Shown here: one piece after another, positions 42,316-50,873 of the stretch
Layout of the letters: every line of letters begins with the position of its first letter
How positions within the stretch are numbered: the stretch's first letter is position 1
DNA from: RHLJ01 sp963974345
Lineage (GTDB): Bacteria; Bacteroidota; Rhodothermia; Balneolales; Balneolaceae
Length of the DNA: 64,000 nt
Assembly: GCA_963974345.1 (NCBI GenBank)
Contig: CAXBBW010000003.1
Span: forward strand, 62,001 to 126,000
Reading direction: 5' to 3'
The notes under the pieces: model-generated
What the model saw: only the letters and a program-made list of their open reading frames with translations
The model's database searches: none
What the model was told of the DNA's origin: nothing
Made by a program: the position numbers and the translations under genes

Positions 42316-43289
42316 CTATTGAGGAACTTGCACAAGGAATTAAAGAAGGAAAACGTCGCCATTTAGCGAAAGGAATTACCTTAATAGAGAGTAATCGAGA
42401 CGATGATCAAGGTAAATCTCGGGAACTTTTTGGTTTACTTAAAGAGACAAGTAATGCAATTCGCATAGGTATTTCAGGTGTGCCGGGAGTTGGTAAAAGT
42501 ACGTTCATTGAAGGGCTTGGGAATCTATTGATTGATCGGAATCATAAAGTAGCTGTGCTGGCAGTTGACCCAAGTAGTCCATCTTCAGGTGGAAGTATTT
42601 TAGGAGACAAAACTAGAATGGAGACCTTAGCTACAAAGGATGAGGCTTTTATCCGTCCATCACCAACAGCAGGCACTTTAGGAGGTGTGGCAAAGCGAAC
42701 CCGAGAGTCGATGTTGTTGTGTGAAGCAGCAGGTTATGATATTATATTAATTGAAACGGTAGGTGTTGGTCAAAGTGAGTTTGAAGTCGCATCAATGGTT
42801 GATTGTTTTCTGGTAATGATGTTGCCGGGTGCAGGAGATTCATTACAAGGAATTAAACGCGGAATCCTTGAAATCACCGATATTTTAGTCGTAAATAAAG
42901 CTGATGGAGATCAAGAGCGACTTGCGCATCAAGCTCGGTCAGAATATGAACAAACCTTTCATTTACTTCAGCCCAAATACGATGGTATTCCTGTACAGTT
43001 TTTGGCAATGAGTGCACTGGAAAAAAAAGGTGTCACTGAAGTCTGGGAAAGTATTGAGAGATTTATTTCTTTCCTCAAAGAAAAAGAGATATTTGAGGAA
43101 TTAAGAAACATTCAAAACCTGAATTGGTTCAAAAGGTTGACCGAAGATGAACTTCTTCAAGGGCTTTGGAATTCGACCAAAAACAAAAATAAAGCTCAAG
43201 ATTTGAGAAATAAAATCTCAAGAAAAGAAATATCCCCGACTTTAGCTGCTGCAAAGATGATTGAAAGTTTAAATAAGAATAAGAGCTAA
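42312..43289 (+). CDS. meaB: MeaB/ArgK-type GTPase, methylmalonyl-CoA mutase chaperone
   Basis: A 325-residue G3E-family GTPase. It has Walker A G-V-P-G-V-G-K-S-T (about 57-65), D-P-S-S-P-S-S-G-G-S-I-L-G-D-K-T-R-M (about 86-103), E-T-V-G-V-G-Q-S-E and the base-specificity motif N-K-A-D. MeaB protects the mutase and gates cofactor loading. Its ATG overlaps the mutase stop in ATGA, giving coupled translation, which supports the assignment. Confidence 0.96.
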   Translation: MTIEELAQGIKEGKRRHLAKGITLIESNRDDDQGKSRELFGLLKETSNAIRIGISGVPGVGKSTFIEGLGNLLIDRNHKVAVLAVDPSSPSSGGSILGDKTRMETLATKDEAFIRPSPTAGTLGGVAKRTRESMLLCEAAGYDIILIETVGVGQSEFEVASMVDCFLVMMLPGAGDSLQGIKRGILEITDILVVNKADGDQERLAHQARSEYEQTFHLLQPKYDGIPVQFLAMSALEKKGVTEVWESIERFISFLKEKEIFEELRNIQNLNWFKRLTEDELLQGLWNSTKNKNKAQDLRNKISRKEISPTLAAAKMIESLNKNKS

Positions 43290-43444
43290 AGAACTAATTT
43301 TAACAAATTAGAGTAGCTATTACATGTACCTTAAAGTATCAAAAAGACATAGTAAAAGAATTTTTAAAAATCTTACTTTATAGTAGTAAAAAAGCGCTTA
43401 CAATCGTATATTTTCGATCCAAAAAAGATGAATAGTATTAAATA

Positions 43445-44608
43445 ATGAATCAGGTAGATCAATTTAATCCACCACTAACTCAACTCTCCGAAGATGAGCA
43501 AATGCTGAAAGAAGCATCTGCTGATTTTGCGAAGAGCTCTATTGCGCCATTAGTTCATGAAATGGATGAGAATGCCAAGTTAGATTCAGACTTAATGAAA
43601 GAATTTTTTGAGATGGGCTTGATGGGGATTGAAATTCCTGAAAAGTACAATGGTTCTGGGGGTACATTCATGATGTCCATTGTAGCTATTGAGCAAATCT
43701 CTAGAGTAGATGGCTCGGCTGGTGTTTTCATGGATGTTCAAAATACACTGGTGAATAATGCATTTTTGAGATATGGATCTGAAGAACTTAAAGAACGCTT
43801 TTTACCGCAACTAGCTACAGAAAAAGTGGGTGCATATTGCCTTTCAGAAGCAGGTTCTGGAAGTGATGCTTTTGCATTAAAAACGAGCGCTAAAGAAGAT
43901 GGTGATCACTTTATTTTAAACGGTTCTAAGCTCTGGATTACTAATGCAAATGAAGCAGATATCTTTATCGTGTTTGCGAATGTAAATCCTAACCTAGGGT
44001 ACAAAGGAATTACTGCTTTTGTTGTAGAACGTGGAATGGAAGGGTTTTCAGTTTCAAAGAAGGAAAATAAATTAGGTATAAGAGCCAGTTCTACCTGTGA
44101 AATATTATTGGAAGATTGTAGAGTTCCTAAAATCAATATTTTAGGTGAGTACGGTAAAGGCTATAAAGTTGCTATAGAAAGCTTAAACGAAGGAAGAATC
44201 GGAATCGGTGCTCAAATGATTGGGATTGCTCAAGGAGCTTTCGACGCCGCTCTAGATTATGTGCAAGAACGTAAGCAGTTTGGTAAAGCAATTTCAGATT
44301 TTCAAGGTGTTCAGTTTCAGCTTGCTCGAATGGCAACAGATATTGAGACCGCAAGATTACTTGTCTATAATGCCGGAAGAATTAAAGAAACAGGACAACC
44401 TTTTTTAAAAGAAGCAGCTATGGCAAAGTTCTATTCCTCCGAAGTTGCTGAACGTGTAAGTTCCATGGCTGTAGACCTATTTGGTGGCTATGGATACGTA
44501 AAAGAATATCCCGTAGAAAAGTTTTATCGTGATGCAAAGATCGGTAAAATCTATGAGGGTACAACGAACATGCAGCTTAGTACAATTGCTAAGTTGCTAC
44601 TTCGATGA
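43445..44608 (+). CDS. Acyl-CoA dehydrogenase (short/branched-chain type)
   Basis: A 387-residue flavoenzyme. Visible: M-G-I-E-I-P-E-K-Y-N-G-S-G-G near 55-68, Y-C-L-S-E-A-G-S-G-S-D-A-F (about 137-149, FAD contact), I-T-N-A-N-E-A-D, R-Q-F-G-K-A-I-S-D-F-Q-G-V-Q-F (about 276-290), F-G-G-Y-G-Y and the catalytic-base region Y-E-G-T-T-N-M-Q. It introduces a 2,3-double bond into acyl-CoA in beta-oxidation or branched-chain amino-acid breakdown. Proximity to mutB-meaB suits a propionyl-generating pathway. A 155-base leader precedes it and a UUCG hairpin terminator follows. Confidence 0.94.
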   Translation: MNQVDQFNPPLTQLSEDEQMLKEASADFAKSSIAPLVHEMDENAKLDSDLMKEFFEMGLMGIEIPEKYNGSGGTFMMSIVAIEQISRVDGSAGVFMDVQNTLVNNAFLRYGSEELKERFLPQLATEKVGAYCLSEAGSGSDAFALKTSAKEDGDHFILNGSKLWITNANEADIFIVFANVNPNLGYKGITAFVVERGMEGFSVSKKENKLGIRASSTCEILLEDCRVPKINILGEYGKGYKVAIESLNEGRIGIGAQMIGIAQGAFDAALDYVQERKQFGKAISDFQGVQFQLARMATDIETARLLVYNAGRIKETGQPFLKEAAMAKFYSSEVAERVSSMAVDLFGGYGYVKEYPVEKFYRDAKIGKIYEGTTNMQLSTIAKLLLR

Positions 44609-44618
44609 GTGAGTGAGG

Positions 44619-44646
44619 AAAGGGGGGCTTCGGTCCCCCTTTTTAT
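44619..44646 (+). terminator. Rho-independent terminator with UUCG tetraloop
   Basis: AAAGGGGG (44619-44626) pairs with CCCCCTTT (44635-44642) around a C-TTCG-G tetraloop, followed by more T residues. It ends the acyl-CoA dehydrogenase unit. Confidence 0.95.
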
Positions 44647-44809
44647 TTTATATCAGAGGCACTTCTAAACTAATATTATTTGTATTTGCACCATTGTAAT
44701 TGGAATTCATTTCGAGTATTATTTTTTTATTTAAATGGAATGATGAAGTCCCACTAAGAGTTTTAAGCTTAGATATAGCCACTTAGAATCTCTAAGTAAT
44801 TGATAAAAC

Positions 44810-45691
44810 ATGAGTAGTTTAAACGCAGATATACTAGAACAGTTAAAAAAATATTCAAAAGACGTCGTTTCATTCCAGAAGTTGGAAGAAATGTTTGAAA
44901 GGATGCAGTTCACAATCAAACAATTTCAAAATCAACTAGATTTGTTGGAGAGTGCCATTCGCAATGACTATGATTCAATTTTGATTACTGAACTTAATTT
45001 AGAAAAACCAGGACCAAGAATTGTATATGTGAATGACGGTTTTACAAAAATGACGGGGTATACTCCACAAGAGGTGATAGGAAAAACACCAAGAATTTTA
45101 CAAGGTCCTAAAACTGATCGTGCAATTTTAGATCGTTTAAAAAGGCGTTTAATTGAAGGGCAAGCTTTTTTTGGGCATAGTATCAATTATAAAAAGGATG
45201 GCAGTGAGTTTATAAACCAGTGGGATATTCATCCATTATTCAATAAAGAAGGTGAAATTACACACTGGGTTTCTTATCAAAGAGATGTTACAGAAAAGAA
45301 AGAAACAGCAAAAGCCATATTCAATACAGATTTCGAAGAACTTCTAAAAAGAACCGAAGAATTCACTTTTAAATTTGAAAAAGATGTATCTGGAAAGAAG
45401 ATACAATGCAAATTTCTTACTGAAGCATTTGAAGATTTAACAGGGTTAAATAAAGCTATTGTATTTGACTCTGGTATGGAAGCCGTGTTACATGATGAGG
45501 ATGTTAAAGTAGTAACTGATGCAATTGAAAAAGCTTTTACTGGTAGTTCACTTTCTGAGTATTGCAGATATAAAACGGACACTGGAGAGTATATTTCAGT
45601 ACTTCAATCTTTTAAACCAATAATAGATGAAGCTACAAATCATGTGATATCTGTTAAATCAGTTGCTAAATTAGAACTCAAAGAAAGTTAA
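44810..45691 (+). CDS. PAS-domain protein without recognised output domain
   Basis: A 293-residue soluble protein. It starts with a coiled-coil helix (about 1-48) and a PAS domain (about 50-160: N-D-G-F-T-K-M-T-G-Y-T-P-Q-E-V-I-G-K-T-P-R-I-L-Q-G, then Y-K-K-D-G-S-E-F and the PAC end Y-Q-R-D-V-T-E-K-K-E). A second, more divergent PAS-like domain covers about 165-290. The first domain has the LOV-like R-I-L-Q-G-P-K-T-D frame but no photoactive cysteine (T-P-R instead of N-C-R). There is no kinase, cyclase or DNA-binding module, so it may act through partners such as the histidine kinase two genes downstream. Confidence 0.8.
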   Translation: MSSLNADILEQLKKYSKDVVSFQKLEEMFERMQFTIKQFQNQLDLLESAIRNDYDSILITELNLEKPGPRIVYVNDGFTKMTGYTPQEVIGKTPRILQGPKTDRAILDRLKRRLIEGQAFFGHSINYKKDGSEFINQWDIHPLFNKEGEITHWVSYQRDVTEKKETAKAIFNTDFEELLKRTEEFTFKFEKDVSGKKIQCKFLTEAFEDLTGLNKAIVFDSGMEAVLHDEDVKVVTDAIEKAFTGSSLSEYCRYKTDTGEYISVLQSFKPIIDEATNHVISVKSVAKLELKES

Positions 45692-45720
45692 ACAGACTAT
45701 CAGATATAATAAAAGATTTA

Positions 45721-45750
45721 AAGCCACTCTAATTGAGTGGCTTTTTTTAT
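45721..45750 (+). terminator. Rho-independent terminator of PAS gene
   Basis: AAGCCACTC (45721-45729) pairs perfectly with GAGTGGCTT (45735-45743), loop of 5, then a T-run. Confidence 0.93.
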
Positions 45751-45782
45751 ATACAGAGTTTCTTATTACGTATATTTGACAC

Positions 45783-46211
45783 ATGGAATTAGAAGAGTTA
45801 CAAAATCGGATAGTAAGAGAATTCAGCCTTTTCGAAGATTGGACTGAAAAGTATAAGCATATTATTAAGTTGGGAGCAAAGCTAGAGCCATTACCTGAAA
45901 ATGATCATACTAAGGAGAATCTGGTGAAAGGATGCCAAAGTCAGGTTTGGTTAACGGCTGAATTAGAAGGTGAGAAAATAATTTTTAAAGCAGATAGTGA
46001 TGCAGCAATTACTAAGGGATTAGTTTCACTTATGGTTAGGTTTTATTCAGGTCAAACACCCGATGCAATTATTAATACAAATCCCGACTTTATTAAGAAA
46101 ATTGGAATGGCGGAGCATTTATCTCCAACAAGAGCAAATGGTTTAGCCTCGATGGTAAAACAGATGAAAATCTATGCAATGGCATATAAATCTAAACTAA
46201 CAAGTAGTTGA
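45783..46211 (+). CDS. sufE: SufE-family cysteine desulfurase acceptor
   Basis: A 142-residue protein of the SufE fold. The sulfur-accepting Cys51 lies in L-V-K-G-C-Q-S-Q-V-W, followed by G-L-V-S-L-M-V-R near 79-86 and the C-terminal L-S-P-T-R-A-N-G-L. SufE takes the persulfide from SufS and delivers it to the SufBCD scaffold in Fe-S cluster assembly. The other suf genes are not in the window. A TATATTTG octamer lies only 4 bases before the ATG, which would give a leaderless message if used. Confidence 0.93.
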   Translation: MELEELQNRIVREFSLFEDWTEKYKHIIKLGAKLEPLPENDHTKENLVKGCQSQVWLTAELEGEKIIFKADSDAAITKGLVSLMVRFYSGQTPDAIINTNPDFIKKIGMAEHLSPTRANGLASMVKQMKIYAMAYKSKLTSS

Positions 46212-46213
46212 TA

Positions 46214-46244
46214 AAGTGGGATTTAATCCCGTACTTATTTTTTA
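46214..46244 (+). terminator. Weak terminator-like hairpin after sufE
   Basis: AAGT-GGGA pairs with TCCC-GT-ACTT around TTTAA (46214-46236, small bulge), followed by ATTTTTT. It may separate sufE from the histidine kinase gene that starts at 46257. Confidence 0.45.
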
Positions 46245-46256
46245 ATTAAAGAAGAA

Positions 46257-48089
46257 ATGGGAAACAAATTTTCACTTACGGGGATTGGGGCAATTGCCAA
46301 AAATGAGATGCAATTCGCTTCTTCTAATGATGAGCCTTTCCAAGCGGGTATAGTGGTGCTAACTCGTGTCTCCATATTTTTGTTTTTAGTTTGCTTTCTT
46401 TTTCTAATACCATTCTATTTTAACGACTCAGTTTCTCTGACATGGTTTTTCCTGTCTGAAGCTATTGCTTTTGCACTTATTCCTATTCTGGCAAAACAAG
46501 GTTATTTGAAAACGGCAAAGCTACTTCAAATAGCTTATATAGATATTGGTATTGTAATACTAAGTTCTGTTTTTGGAAATGAGGCAATGATTCAGGCCTT
46601 TTTTATACCTACAATGGGGCTCTCAATATTACTTTTTGATAATAAGCAGCTTCAGTTAAGAAATATTTCCATCTTCTTTTCGGTCGCTTCTTATTTTGTA
46701 CTAGATTATATCATATTTGACCAGATAAGTTTTTCAGAAGGTGGTTTCTCTGTGATTAGATGGTGCGTATTAACGGCTTCATTTATCACTACTTGGCTTA
46801 TTTTTAATACATTTTCAGAATACAAAGAGAATGCAGAAAACAAGGCTACTCTACTTTTGGAAACTGAAAAAGAACTCAATAAAGAGCTTAATTTAAATCA
46901 AGAAAAGCTTGAGCAGAATATTAAGGAATTAGAAAAAGCTAGAATAGCTCTTGAGAAAAGCACGCGAGCTAAATCTGAGTTTTTAGCCACTATGAGTCAT
47001 GAGATAAGAACCCCCATGAATGCTATTATGGGAATGACTCATTTACTTCAAAAAGATGATCCTCGAAAAGATCAATTGGAAGCTCTTAATATTCTCGATT
47101 TTTCAGGGAAAACTTTACTATCCTTGATTGATGATGTCCTCGATTTTTCAAAAATAGAAGCAGGTAGATTAGAGTTTGAGAATATTAAATTTGAGCTTGA
47201 TAAGCTGATAGGTACTATTACTGAAAGTTTCAAAATAATGGCAGATAATAAAAGCATAAAGCTAACAAATCATTTAGAAGATGATATCCAAAATGTACTA
47301 TTAGGCGACCCTGCCCGCTTAACTCAAATTCTTAATAACCTGTTAAGTAACGCACTTAAATTTACAGAAGAAGGAACAATCGAGCTTAGAATCAAAAAAA
47401 TTAATGAATGGGAAGAAAAAGTGGAATTAGAGTTTTCGGTTTCGGATACCGGAATTGGAATTCCTAAGGATCGAATAAATACGATTTTTGATAGTTTCAC
47501 TCAAGCAAGTGGAAGCACTAAAAGATTGTATGGAGGTACAGGATTAGGGCTCACAATCAGTAAGCAGTTAACGGATTTACAGGGCGGAAAACTTTGGGTT
47601 GATAGCGAGGAGGATAGAGGAAGTACTTTCTATGTAGAAATGACTTTTGGTAAAGGAAATGGAGATGAGATTTTGAATCGAGGGGAGGTAGTAACACCTG
47701 CGCAGCAAGCACAGTTGAAAGGGAAAAAGGTATTACTAGCTGAAGATAACTTGGTAAATCAAAAAGTTATGAAAAGGTTTCTTGAGCGTTGGGAAGTAGA
47801 TATGACGATCGTTGAAAATGGAAAAGAGGCTTTAAAAGCTATCGAAAAAGAGAACTTTGATGTTGTTTTAATGGATCTTCAAATGCCAGAAATGGATGGA
47901 TACGAAGCGACTCAAGAAATTCGAAGTTTATCAGATCCCAACAAAAGAAATATTCCGATTATAGCACTTACTGCCGCAGCTCTTAAGGAAGTAAAAGAGA
48001 AAGTATTTGCCTGTGGAATGAATGATTTTGTGACGAAGCCATTTAATCCAAATGAACTTCAGCAAAAACTATCGGAACATGCGAATTAG
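46257..48089 (+). CDS. Hybrid histidine kinase with C-terminal receiver
   Basis: The 610 residues show five or six transmembrane helices (about 35-205), a coiled coil (about 205-240), a HisKA domain with F-L-A-T-M-S-H-E-I-R-T-P-M-N (H248), a HATPase_c domain (N-box L-N-N-L-L-S-N-A-L-K-F-T, G1 D-T-G-I-G-I-P, G2 G-G-T-G-L-G-L) and a receiver (about 490-608) with acidic E-D-N and the phospho-acceptor D540 in V-V-L-M-D-L-Q-M-P. It senses at the membrane through its own helices rather than a periplasmic domain. No cognate regulator is adjacent. It ends 4 bases from the convergent paiB-like gene. Confidence 0.93.
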   Translation: MGNKFSLTGIGAIAKNEMQFASSNDEPFQAGIVVLTRVSIFLFLVCFLFLIPFYFNDSVSLTWFFLSEAIAFALIPILAKQGYLKTAKLLQIAYIDIGIVILSSVFGNEAMIQAFFIPTMGLSILLFDNKQLQLRNISIFFSVASYFVLDYIIFDQISFSEGGFSVIRWCVLTASFITTWLIFNTFSEYKENAENKATLLLETEKELNKELNLNQEKLEQNIKELEKARIALEKSTRAKSEFLATMSHEIRTPMNAIMGMTHLLQKDDPRKDQLEALNILDFSGKTLLSLIDDVLDFSKIEAGRLEFENIKFELDKLIGTITESFKIMADNKSIKLTNHLEDDIQNVLLGDPARLTQILNNLLSNALKFTEEGTIELRIKKINEWEEKVELEFSVSDTGIGIPKDRINTIFDSFTQASGSTKRLYGGTGLGLTISKQLTDLQGGKLWVDSEEDRGSTFYVEMTFGKGNGDEILNRGEVVTPAQQAQLKGKKVLLAEDNLVNQKVMKRFLERWEVDMTIVENGKEALKAIEKENFDVVLMDLQMPEMDGYEATQEIRSLSDPNKRNIPIIALTAAALKEVKEKVFACGMNDFVTKPFNPNELQQKLSEHAN

Positions 48090-48093
48090 CAAA

Positions 48094-48708
48094 TTACTTT
48101 TTCAGATTTCTTCTCATTATTTCCTTCACTCCTGGCGCCTTTTTCTCATCTAAATGTTCTATTACTCCAAGCTGATCTTCTTTTGATCTGTTTTGGTTGA
48201 ATTTGAACTTACCTTCCATTCTTGTGATTTCAATTTCCAAACCAATAATCGCTTTTAGCTCAGTCTCGAATACACTTTTCCCTTCTTTTAAGCTCCAGTC
48301 AGTATCAACAGTGGCTTCATGGTGATGAGTTAATTGGGTTACCATTTTTGCTAATTTTTGCAAATCATCAATAATTCTCGGTTTTCCATATACATGTACT
48401 GTCGCATAATTCCATGTTGGTACTGTTTCTCTATTTTTGTACCAAGATGGAGTTATATAAGTATGAGGTCCCTGAAAAACGCATAATATCTCTTTGGTTT
48501 CATCGAGCGTTTTCCAATGCTTATTTGCTTTAGCGAAATGGGCAATAAGTGCGCCTTTATTTCCTTGGCTTCTATCGATTAGAAATGGAAGATGTGTAGC
48601 TTCGGGTTGATTCTGGTGCTGGCTAAATAGTACACCGAAGCTGTATTCTTCAATCAATGAAAATAAAACTTCAGGGTTTTCTTCTTTAAATGAGGAAGGT
48701 ATATACAT
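48094..48708 (-). CDS. PaiB-type FMN-binding negative regulator
   Basis: A 204-residue split-barrel protein. The opening M-Y-I-P-S-S-F (about 1-7), A-T-H-L-P-F-L-I-D near 37-45, L-C-V-F-Q-G-P-H-T-Y-I-T-P-S-W-Y near 78-93 and T-W-N-Y-A-T-V-H-V-Y-G near 100-110 are the FMN_bind_2/PaiB signature. In Bacillus, PaiB with the acetyltransferase PaiA represses sporulation and protease genes. Here an acetyltransferase gene ends 2 bases upstream, so a PaiA/PaiB-like pair is likely, though the regulon in this organism is unknown. Confidence 0.9.
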   Translation of the reverse strand: MYIPSSFKEENPEVLFSLIEEYSFGVLFSQHQNQPEATHLPFLIDRSQGNKGALIAHFAKANKHWKTLDETKEILCVFQGPHTYITPSWYKNRETVPTWNYATVHVYGKPRIIDDLQKLAKMVTQLTHHHEATVDTDWSLKEGKSVFETELKAIIGLEIEITRMEGKFKFNQNRSKEDQLGVIEHLDEKKAPGVKEIMRRNLKK

Positions 48709-48710
48709 GA

Positions 48711-49142
48711 TTAAGCTTCAGTTTTGATAAGGAAATAATTTGTATGCCCAGGAGGTAAATCTTCAATTTCACCGCAGACGGAATACCCCATTTTTTTGTA
48801 GAAATCTAATGCTTGAAAGCTTGTAGTACTTAAACGAAATTTATGTATTCCCTTTTGTATTGCTTTTTCTTCGATGGTAGTAATTAATTTGGTTCCCGCT
48901 CCAGTTCCTCTCAAACTCTCGGCTACCCACAGTAAATCAATATTTAACCAGTCCCACGATAGTATCCCATAAGCTCCGCCTACAAGCATTCCTTTTTCAT
49001 TCCGTATTTGTTCTATCAAAAAAGTACGTTCGTATTCTTCTGTAAAATGGTCATTATATGAACGAAGTTTTAATCGAAGTTCTAGTATTTCTTCTTCTGA
49101 AGGGTTTTCTTTTGAAATGAACTTCAGTTTATTAGTACTCAT
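48711..49142 (-). CDS. GNAT-family N-acetyltransferase
   Basis: A 143-residue GNAT. The core strand I-D-L-L-W-V-A-E-S-L-R-G-T-G-A-G-T-K-L (about 68-86) holds the acetyl-CoA pyrophosphate loop R-G-T-G-A-G, followed by A-I-Q-K-G and the C-terminal F-Y-K-K-M-G-Y. The substrate is unknown. It is shorter than Bacillus PaiA (about 172) and not obviously orthologous, but it sits 2 bases before the paiB-like gene on the same strand. Confidence 0.88.
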   Translation of the reverse strand: MSTNKLKFISKENPSEEEILELRLKLRSYNDHFTEEYERTFLIEQIRNEKGMLVGGAYGILSWDWLNIDLLWVAESLRGTGAGTKLITTIEEKAIQKGIHKFRLSTTSFQALDFYKKMGYSVCGEIEDLPPGHTNYFLIKTEA

Positions 49143-49218
49143 AGTTTAAAAAATGTCCCGGTTTTTAAAGCGCAATTGTTATATGGGTGAAGATCAACAA
49201 TAATTAATGGAGATAATA

Positions 49219-49554
49219 ATGAATAAATATATGCTAATCCTTTTCGATAATGAGGATGCTTTTACAGATTTTTCACCTGAAGATATGCAAAACGAGATTG
49301 CATTACATGGCAAGTGGATGGAACAATTAGGCGATCGATACAATTCTGGAGAAGCTTTGAATCAGCCTGCAAAATCAATACATGGCAAAGAAAAAATAGT
49401 CACAGATGGACCGTATATAGAGTCTAAAGAATTGGTTGGAGGTTTCTATATTATCAATGCAGAAAGCCTTGAAGAAGCCACAGAGTTAGCCAAAGGATGC
49501 CCAGTACTTCGATTAGGTGGAAGTATAGAAGTACGTGAAGTTATGAAAATGTAG
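49219..49554 (+). CDS. YCII/DGPF-domain protein linked to ECF42 sigma factor
   Basis: I place the start at ATG 49219, because GGAG at 49209-49212 is then spaced 6 bases ahead and the product begins M-N-K-Y-M-L-I-L, as the family does; ATG 49207 would add four residues. The protein is 111 residues, a YCII-related dimeric alpha/beta barrel with the D-G-P-Y motif (DGPF in most members) and E-L-V-G-G-F-Y-I-I. Such proteins are typical partners of ECF42 sigma factors, as the adjacent gene is. Their biochemical role is unknown. Confidence 0.9.
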   Translation: MNKYMLILFDNEDAFTDFSPEDMQNEIALHGKWMEQLGDRYNSGEALNQPAKSIHGKEKIVTDGPYIESKELVGGFYIINAESLEEATELAKGCPVLRLGGSIEVREVMKM

Positions 49555-50835
49555 GTGAGCGAATCAGTTAAAAATAGCACTTCAAAAATGGTGGAACATC
49601 TTTTCAGGCAACAATCTGGAAAGATGTCTGCTATTTTAATCCGTATTTTTGGCTTTCAAAATTTGGAGCTTATAGAGGATATAATTCAAGAGACCTTTCT
49701 ATCAGCGATTAAAACTTGGGGGATGAAAGGAGAGCCCGAAAACCCAGAAGCATGGCTAATGCTGGTTGCCAAGAATAAAGTCATAAACGAACTTAATAGA
49801 AAAAAAAGGCACTCAGAAAAAAAGGAGTTACTTCATTATAAAGCATCATACAACCACATTGACGATCTATTCCTTGATCATGAAATAAAAGATAGCCAAC
49901 TCAGAATTCTATTTGCTTGTTGTCATCCAGACTTAAAAATACGAGCTCAAATTATGCTCACTCTAAAAACACTGTCAGGTTTTGGTGACAAAGAAATTGC
50001 CAATGCCTTATTAATGAAAGCATCTGCTGTAAAAAAAGGGATTTATAGAGCTAAAGAAGAGCTTAAAGCTAAGCATGATCATATTGGAATTCCATTTCTA
50101 CCAGAAGCTTCAGAACGTATCGACACCGTTCTAACCATTATTTACTTAATATTTAATGAGGGTTATAAAACAACCTCAGGTAAACAGGTTATTAATGATG
50201 ATTTGTGTTTTGAGGCGATTCGATTAGCAGGATTATTGCTTGAGACCCAGTATGTAGATATAGGTAAGATTTGCGCATTACTTTCATTGATGTATTTAAC
50301 CTTGGCAAGGTTTCCTTCCCGTTTAGATAGTAATGGTGAATTAATCGAAATCGAACTTCAAGACCGAACAAAATGGGACAAAAGATTAATGTCGCTAGGG
50401 TTCTCATTTCTCAAAAAATCTAGAGCAAGTACTACATTGAGCCGATATCACCTCGAAAGCTCTATTGCTTCAATTCATTGTATAGCAAAATCATTTGGAG
50501 AAACAGACTGGAGTGCTATACTTTATTGTTACGAAAAACTTTTAGAGCTGGATCATTCTTTTATGGTACGATTTAATTATGCCATTGCGTTAGGATGGGC
50601 AAAAGGTTTTGAGCTTGGTTTAGATGAGTTGAAGGAACTAGAAAAAGAATCAAAGAGTCCGAAAAGATCACTCCTTTATTCAGGTATTGCTGAACTAAAT
50701 ATACAACTTGGGAAATTTGAAGTTGCAAAATCCTACTACCAAGTGGCACTTGATCAAACCGAGTCAAATGCGGATAAAATTTTTATCACAAAAAAGATAA
50801 TTGAGTGTGATACTAAAAATATTAATCCCAATTAA
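49555..50835 (+). CDS. ECF42-type RNA polymerase sigma factor with C-terminal helical extension
   Basis: The 426 residues hold sigma region 2 (about 15-80, with E-D-I-I-Q-E-T-F-L-S-A), region 4 (about 110-165, with D-K-E-I-A-N-A-L) and a 250-residue C-terminal helical/TPR-like domain including L-T-I-I-Y-L-I-F-N-E-G-Y near 195-206 and R-F-N-Y-A-I-A-L-G-W-A. This layout defines ECF42. The GTG start directly follows the YCII stop with no gap, so they are co-transcribed. No anti-sigma gene is nearby; in this group the C-terminal extension is thought to regulate activity. Confidence 0.92.
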   Translation: MSESVKNSTSKMVEHLFRQQSGKMSAILIRIFGFQNLELIEDIIQETFLSAIKTWGMKGEPENPEAWLMLVAKNKVINELNRKKRHSEKKELLHYKASYNHIDDLFLDHEIKDSQLRILFACCHPDLKIRAQIMLTLKTLSGFGDKEIANALLMKASAVKKGIYRAKEELKAKHDHIGIPFLPEASERIDTVLTIIYLIFNEGYKTTSGKQVINDDLCFEAIRLAGLLLETQYVDIGKICALLSLMYLTLARFPSRLDSNGELIEIELQDRTKWDKRLMSLGFSFLKKSRASTTLSRYHLESSIASIHCIAKSFGETDWSAILYCYEKLLELDHSFMVRFNYAIALGWAKGFELGLDELKELEKESKSPKRSLLYSGIAELNIQLGKFEVAKSYYQVALDQTESNADKIFITKKIIECDTKNINPN

Positions 50836-50873
50836 AGATTTTTTTGAATATAAAGCAGAGCAAAACGGTTAAG

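Noticed and set aside
45771..45778. TATATTTG octamer directly before sufE as a promoter
   Set aside because: No TTG at the expected distance and it would leave no 5' leader; treated as chance similarity.
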